Below are positions 59,414 through 64,000 of a stretch of 64,000 nt of DNA, one piece after another. Source of the DNA: Deltaproteobacteria bacterium (GTDB lineage: Bacteria; Desulfobacterota; Deferrimicrobia; Deferrimicrobiales; Deferrimicrobiaceae); NCBI GenBank assembly GCA_016218975.1, contig JACRCO010000072.1, positions 62,001 to 126,000 of the forward strand, written 5' to 3'. A program made the position numbers and the translations under genes. The notes beneath the pieces were generated by a model that was not told the DNA's origin, searched no databases, and was given only the letters and a program-made list of their open reading frames with translations. The first letter of the stretch is position 1; every line of letters starts with the position of its first letter.

Positions 59414-61423
59414 ATGGAGGGTTTTTTGGATTTTCCCGCCATCCTGCGAGACCTTGCCGTCGTCATGGCGATCGCCACGGCTGTCGCGCTTCTGTTCAGC
59501 AAGCTTCGACTTTCCGTAATCCCGGCCTTCCTCGTGGCCGGCGTGATCCTTGGGCCGACCGGCGCGGGGCTGGTTTCCGAAAGAGGCATGGTTGACGCCC
59601 TGGCGGAGATCGGCGTGGCGCTTTTCCTTTTCACGGTGGGCCTCGACATATCAGTTTCCACTTTGGGAAAGATGAGGCGGCAGGTGCTGTGGGCGGGAGG
59701 AGCGCAGGTTTTCGCCACCATACTTCTGTCGCTGGTCATCATGATGATTTTCGGATCGCGTGCTCCGGAAGCGATGTTCGTGGGATTCGTCGTTTCCCTG
59801 TCCAGCACGGCAATCGTCCTGAAGGTGTACGCCGACCGTATGGAAACCGACACCACCCAGGGGAGGCTCTCCTTCGGTATCCTCCTCTTCCAGGACATGG
59901 CGGCGATTCCTATGATGCTGCTCATCCCCACGCTCCACCAGTGGGAAACGGCTTCGGCTTCGGAGGTTTTTGTCACATTGGTGAAGGCGGCCGCCGGCGT
60001 GACCGGGCTCCTCCTGCTGGCGCGGTTCCTTATTCCCCGGTTATTAAAGGAGATCATCCGGATGAACAGCCGGGAGATCCTGGCGATGACGGTCCTCCTC
60101 GTGGTCCTCGGGACGGCCTATCTCGCCCACCGGTTCGGACTCTCCCTCGGGATGGGTGCATTTCTCGCAGGGATGGTGATTTCGGAATCGGACTACGTCC
60201 ACGAGATCGCGGCGCAGATCCTGCCGTTCCGGGACGTCTTCAACGGAATTTTCTTCATTTCGGTCGGTATGCTCCTGCACCTTCCCTTCCTCTTCGACAA
60301 CCTCCTGATCGTCGCCGCCATGGTTGTTTGCGTCGCGGCCGTAAAGGCCGCCTCCGCCGGGTGGACGGTCCATGCGCTCGGATACCCGTGGCGGGTGGCG
60401 GTGATCACGGGCATCGGGTTGTTGCAGATCGGGGAACTCTCCTTCCTTCTGCTTTCCCAGGGGTACCGTGAACGGCTCGTGGATGCGACTCAATACCAGT
60501 ACCTGCTGTCAGTCACCATCCTGACGATGATGGCGACGCCATTCCTGATGAACGCGGCTCCGGCGATATCGAAGTGGTGGGGAAAAACGGTGATGCGCGG
60601 GAAAGAGTTCCAGGAAACGGACGAAGAAGCGGCCATCCGGAAAAACGGCCTTGAAAACCACGTTATCATAGCAGGCTACGGGATGAACGGAAGGAACCTG
60701 GCGCGTGTACTCAAGGCCACGCGGCTTCCGTACGCGGTCGTCGACCTTAACGACGCGCAGGTCCGCGAAGGGAGGGAGCGGGGAGAGCCGATGTTCTACG
60801 GCGACGTACACCGGCCGGAGATCCTGGACCGGCTCGGGATCGCCAAGGCGAGGATCCTGGTGCTGGCCATTTCCGATCCGATGGCGACCCGCAGGGCGGT
60901 AGCCATCGCGAAAAGAAGCAACCCGGGGATATTCATACTCGTGCGAACGAGACTGGTGGCCGACGTCGACGATCTGATCGCCCTTGGCGCCAACGCCGTG
61001 ATCCCCGAAGAGTTCGAAACCTCGGTTGAGATCTTCGCGCGGGTCCTCGCCGAATACCACGTGCCCGACCACGTGATCCGGCAGCAGGAGGGGCTGATAC
61101 GCAGCGGCACCTACAAGATTCTCCGCGAGCGGGGCCCTGCCAGCAGCAGCTCCGTCCTTGCGGAATTCGAGGAGTTCCTCAGGCGGAAAGTCATCGAGAT
61201 CTACTTCATCTCGCAAGGGTCCGGCTGGGAAGGGAGCAAGGTGGAGGACGTCCCCGTGGGTAAGGATTCGGGGATCGTTCTTCTGGCGATCCTGCGGGGA
61301 GAGCGGGCTCTCATCCAGCCGTCCCCTTCGGAGCGTCTTGCGGCAGGTGACAAGCTTGTCCTCTTCGGCGGGCACGCTCCGCTGGCCGCCGCGCTCTCGG
61401 CCTTTGCGCGCCCTCCAAGCTGA
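59414..61423 (+). CDS. KefB-type cation:proton antiporter with TrkA domains
   Basis: 669-residue CPA2 antiporter. Residues about 10-385 hold about 12 membrane segments (for example FLFTVGLDISVSTLGKMR, SLSSTAIVLKVYADR near 130 and LLFQDMAAIPMMLL near 157 with the conserved Asp). A TrkA-N (RCK) domain follows with VIIAGYGMNGRNLARVL near residue 417, and a TrkA-C domain ends the protein. It exports K+ or Na+ in exchange for H+ under control of a nucleotide bound to the RCK domain. ATG 59414 lacks a ribosome site and itself forms part of GGAGGG (59416-59421); TTG 59426, in frame behind that site, may be the real start. Confidence 0.92.
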   Translation: MEGFLDFPAILRDLAVVMAIATAVALLFSKLRLSVIPAFLVAGVILGPTGAGLVSERGMVDALAEIGVALFLFTVGLDISVSTLGKMRRQVLWAGGAQVFATILLSLVIMMIFGSRAPEAMFVGFVVSLSSTAIVLKVYADRMETDTTQGRLSFGILLFQDMAAIPMMLLIPTLHQWETASASEVFVTLVKAAAGVTGLLLLARFLIPRLLKEIIRMNSREILAMTVLLVVLGTAYLAHRFGLSLGMGAFLAGMVISESDYVHEIAAQILPFRDVFNGIFFISVGMLLHLPFLFDNLLIVAAMVVCVAAVKAASAGWTVHALGYPWRVAVITGIGLLQIGELSFLLLSQGYRERLVDATQYQYLLSVTILTMMATPFLMNAAPAISKWWGKTVMRGKEFQETDEEAAIRKNGLENHVIIAGYGMNGRNLARVLKATRLPYAVVDLNDAQVREGRERGEPMFYGDVHRPEILDRLGIAKARILVLAISDPMATRRAVAIAKRSNPGIFILVRTRLVADVDDLIALGANAVIPEEFETSVEIFARVLAEYHVPDHVIRQQEGLIRSGTYKILRERGPASSSSVLAEFEEFLRRKVIEIYFISQGSGWEGSKVEDVPVGKDSGIVLLAILRGERALIQPSPSERLAAGDKLVLFGGHAPLAAALSAFARPPS

Positions 61424-61512
61424 GCGAGCCCCAGCCCGCAGTTCCAGCCTCAGCCGAAGAATGGTAATATCGACCTGTAAACACCCAACATCATGCGGTG
61501 GAGGATTTCCCG

Positions 61513-62577
61513 ATGAGTCCTGGCCACGCCGATTTCGCGGGTTACGAGCGGGCGCTCCGGCGGTATTTCCGGATTTCCGCCGCCGAGCGGAAGACGAAAG
61601 ACCGTGAGAAGATCCTGAAGGTCCTGGGCGTCGATAACCCGCAGGAGTTCCTCGGGATGCACATCCCGTTGTGGGAAGCCAAGATCGACGAGCTGCTCGA
61701 TCCCTCGAGCACGGACATGCTTCCCATAAGCATTTCCCATTCCTACGTGAACTGGGTCCGCGGGGCGATCCGCATGATGCCCGGCTCCGCCCGCGTGAAG
61801 ATATTCAGCTCCAAGCTCAAGGACACGGGACTGAAGAAAGCGATCCTGCAGCTCCTGTCCCGCATGGGAAAGAACGCGGCGCGGGATATCGAAGTCGTCG
61901 ACGTGGAACTGGTCGAAAAGGTGCACAAGGACACGCTGTTCACCATAAAGGACGGCGCCGGGAAAAAATACCGGATCTACCTCTCCCGCTTCGGCTGCGT
62001 CGGGGAATACGTGTACGCGGGGCTGCCCGGGCTTGTAGGTTTGCCCGCCCTTCCCGTGGTGTACCATTTGAGCCCCCAGGGCGAGGAGGTTCTCCTGAAG
62101 CCGAAGGAGGAAGGGATCAACATCTACCTGGACGAAAACATCCCCCCTTCCCGGATACTGAAGGAGAGCGACTGGTGGGTGGAGGGCGCCGCGCGGCAGG
62201 ACGCGCTGGGAGACTGCGTCGGGACCGCGCTTCGGTACGGCCACTACGTTGCCGATCCCGGGAAGCAGGTCGTGATGATCGACAACATCGAGCTGTTCCA
62301 TCTCGAAGAGGAAGACGTCCGCATCTTCGAGCCGATCCACGAGTTCCTTCCGAAAAGGGCGTACCCCGAAGACGGCGCGAAGCGGACCGCGCTCCAGAAC
62401 CGCATGCAGAAGGCGTACGATCAGGCCTACAACGACCAGATGAGGATCATCGCCGGGGAATGGAGCGAGATCGAGCGCTACCTGATCGAGATGCGCCGCC
62501 ACGTCCGGACATACACCGGGGAGGTCTTCGAGACCGTACTTGCGAAGATAAAGGCGCGGGTGTTCGCGCAAAGATGA
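61513..62577 (+). CDS. Uncharacterised protein with a kinase-fold-like region
   Basis: 354-residue cytoplasmic protein that I do not recognise. A central stretch, DALGDCVGTALRYGHYVADPGKQVVMIDNIELFH (residues about 231-264), has the order of elements of the catalytic loop and metal-binding strand in atypical kinases (a Gly-Asp turn, then IDN before a hydrophobic strand). EEVLLKPKEEGINIYL near 190 could be the lysine strand. No classical HRD or DFG motif is present. GGAGGA at 61500-61505 supports ATG 61513 over GTG 61498. It overlaps the next gene, a penicillin-acylase-like lipoprotein, by 4 bases. Function unknown. Confidence 0.6.
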   Translation: MSPGHADFAGYERALRRYFRISAAERKTKDREKILKVLGVDNPQEFLGMHIPLWEAKIDELLDPSSTDMLPISISHSYVNWVRGAIRMMPGSARVKIFSSKLKDTGLKKAILQLLSRMGKNAARDIEVVDVELVEKVHKDTLFTIKDGAGKKYRIYLSRFGCVGEYVYAGLPGLVGLPALPVVYHLSPQGEEVLLKPKEEGINIYLDENIPPSRILKESDWWVEGAARQDALGDCVGTALRYGHYVADPGKQVVMIDNIELFHLEEEDVRIFEPIHEFLPKRAYPEDGAKRTALQNRMQKAYDQAYNDQMRIIAGEWSEIERYLIEMRRHVRTYTGEVFETVLAKIKARVFAQR

Positions 62578-64000
62578 ATCGCGTTACGGCGCTGTCGCTT
62601 GCCGCCGCGGTTTTCCTTTGCTCATGTTCCTCCTTCTTCCAGGGCAGCGTCCCGCAGCGTGACGGCGCCCTGGCCGTTCCGGGGCTCTCCGCTCCCGTGG
62701 AAATCGTCCGGGACAGGTACGGCATCCCCCATATCACGGCGCGGAACGACCGCGACCTCTACTTCGCGCAGGGGTTCGTCCACGCGCAGGACCGGCTCTT
62801 CCAGATGGATACGGAGCGGCGGCTTGCGCGCGGGGAGCTGGCCGAAATATTCGGAGAAAAGGCCCTGCCCGCCGACCGGCTCTTCCGGCACCTCGGGTTC
62901 GGCGCGAGGGCTTCCGCCCTTTTCGCCTCCTGGCCGGCGAAGACGCAGGAGATCGTCCGTGCGTACTGCGAGGGGGTCAACGCTTCCATGGCCGCCGTCC
63001 GCGCCTGGCCCGTGGAGTTCCGCATCCTCGGAACCGCCCCCCGGCGGTTCTCTCCCGAAGACGTGGCTGCCGGAATCCTTCTCAAGTCGTTCGGGCTTGC
63101 GCAGTGGGCCGAAGAGGCATCCTTGTACAAAATGTCCCTCCGGCTTCCCCCGGCGAAGTTCGAGGAACTCCTTCCCCGGGTACCCGGCGACTCCCCGGTG
63201 ATGGAGACTTCATTCGGACCTGCGGCCGCCATGCGGCCGGAGCCGCCGGAGATTCTCCCGGAGGGGCTGGCCTCCCTCCGCGAGACGCTTGGGGAGATTC
63301 CCCGCTGCGGCGGGTCGAACGCCTGGGCCGTCTCGGGGAGAAAGAGCGCCACCGGCAGCCCGATCCTCGCCGGCGATCCCCACTTGATGCTCCCCTGCCC
63401 TTCCCTCTGGTACGAGGTGCATCTCGCGGCTCCGGGCGTGGACGTCTACGGAGTGTCGTTCCCCGGCGCCCCCGGCGTGGTGATCGGGCACAATCCGAAG
63501 ATCGCCTGGGGCTTCACCAACGCGATGCTGGACGACGCCGATTTCTTCGTGGAGAAGGTGGACGGAGAAAGCGTGATGTACCGGAAGAAGTGGGTGGCCA
63601 TTGCGCGCCGCGTGGAGAAGATACGGATAAAGGACGGGAAGGAGGAGATCGTCACCGTGCGGGAGACTCCGCACGGGCCGATCCTTTCCCCGATATTGCC
63701 GGGGATCTCGGCCGCACTTTCGTTCCGTTGGATCGGGTACGACGGCGGGGACCTGGTCGGTTCACTGTACGCTTTGAACCGTGCCCGGAACCGGGAAGAA
63801 TTCCTCGCTGCGGTGTCCGGTTTTCCCCATCCGGCGCAGAACATCGTGTACGCCGATACCGCGGGCAACATCGGCGCGGTGACGGCCGGGAGAATCCCCG
63901 TCAGAAAGGGCGGGAGCCGCCTGCTTCCGGTGCCCGGCGACTCGGGCGAATGGGACTGGAAAGGGTACGTGCCGTTTTCGGAAAATCCGAAGACCTGGAA
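62574..64000 (+). CDS. Penicillin acylase family lipoprotein (partial, cut by window end)
   Basis: At least 475 residues of an Ntn-hydrolase precursor that runs off the right edge; full members have about 750-850. A lipoprotein-like signal (NRVTALSLAAAVFLCSC) is followed by the alpha chain with VEIVRDRYGIPHITA and YFAQGFVHAQDRLFQMD. The autoprocessing site is CGGSNAWAVSG near residue 244, where Ser becomes the catalytic N terminus of the beta chain; GDPHLML and HNPKIAWGFTNAMLDDADFF follow. Family members cleave penicillins or acyl-homoserine lactones; the natural substrate here is unknown. The start overlaps the preceding gene (ATGA). Confidence 0.9.
   Translation, partial: MNRVTALSLAAAVFLCSCSSFFQGSVPQRDGALAVPGLSAPVEIVRDRYGIPHITARNDRDLYFAQGFVHAQDRLFQMDTERRLARGELAEIFGEKALPADRLFRHLGFGARASALFASWPAKTQEIVRAYCEGVNASMAAVRAWPVEFRILGTAPRRFSPEDVAAGILLKSFGLAQWAEEASLYKMSLRLPPAKFEELLPRVPGDSPVMETSFGPAAAMRPEPPEILPEGLASLRETLGEIPRCGGSNAWAVSGRKSATGSPILAGDPHLMLPCPSLWYEVHLAAPGVDVYGVSFPGAPGVVIGHNPKIAWGFTNAMLDDADFFVEKVDGESVMYRKKWVAIARRVEKIRIKDGKEEIVTVRETPHGPILSPILPGISAALSFRWIGYDGGDLVGSLYALNRARNREEFLAAVSGFPHPAQNIVYADTAGNIGAVTAGRIPVRKGGSRLLPVPGDSGEWDWKGYVPFSENPKTW

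Overview
The window is a high-GC stretch (about 62-64 % by eye) from a Gram-negative bacterium. It looks like the old Deltaproteobacteria (Desulfobacterota, with a Geobacter-like flavour), but that is an inference. The support is: multiheme c-type cytochromes next to NrfD-type quinone modules, a TRAP transporter with a TPR-lipoprotein T component, many sigma-54 regulators, a Ros/MucR zinc-finger regulator, lipid A aminoarabinose genes, and frequent GTG/TTG starts with 4-bp gene overlaps. No rRNA, tRNA or insertion sequence was seen. The right end cuts a gene.

Layout. (1) 94-8027: one compact operon for glucose entry and the complete pentose phosphate pathway (tkt, tal, gnd, zwf, pgl, glk, rpiB). 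(2) 8204-14133: a near-consensus sigma-70 promoter with an inverted repeat over its -35 box drives a hybrid sensor kinase, then a TatT-DctP-DctQM TRAP transporter. (3) 14228-17029: a small accessory island of toxin-antitoxin genes and remains: an MNT nucleotidyltransferase with a broken HEPN partner, a one-spacer CRISPR relic, a ParD-like/zeta pair, HEPN fragments and a VapBC-like pair. (4) 17197-19588: a SLOG-like protein and typA. (5) 19655-26081: a rubrerythrin-type protein and two consecutive (multiheme cytochrome c + four-cluster ferredoxin + NrfD) modules, probably quinone-linked electron-transfer complexes. The second module has its own strong promoter.

(6) 32874 down to 26141, minus strand: a cytochrome P460, a PPC/DUF296 protein, an MBL-fold hydrolase, a glycine-zipper lipoprotein, glgB, an MFS exporter and a secreted phosphoesterase. 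(7) 33025-39677: an arnT-B-C-A(FT)-A(DH)-D operon for L-Ara4N modification of lipid A, with arnA split in two and no arnEF. (8) 39750-48396: a nitronate-monooxygenase-like flavoprotein, a frameshifted MEDS-PAS gene, an MFS transporter, a SixA-like phosphatase, a Ros/MucR regulator followed by a REP-like nested palindrome, an unusual superoxide dismutase, a two-component sigma-54 pair and a YbaK deacylase.

(9) 48520-59151: a QueG-like protein, a PAS-PAS-AAA-Fis sigma-54 activator, and then a well-spaced -24/-12 promoter in front of a tight operon (MaoC hydratase, branched-chain-type ABC importer with fused LivH-LivM, two class III CoA-transferases). This reads as a self-contained, sigma-54-controlled system for taking up an organic acid and activating it to its CoA ester. 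It is the strongest candidate here for an undescribed pathway. (10) 59221-64000: a structured leader RNA candidate, a KefB-type K+/H+ antiporter, a kinase-fold-like unknown protein, and a penicillin-acylase-family lipoprotein cut by the window end.
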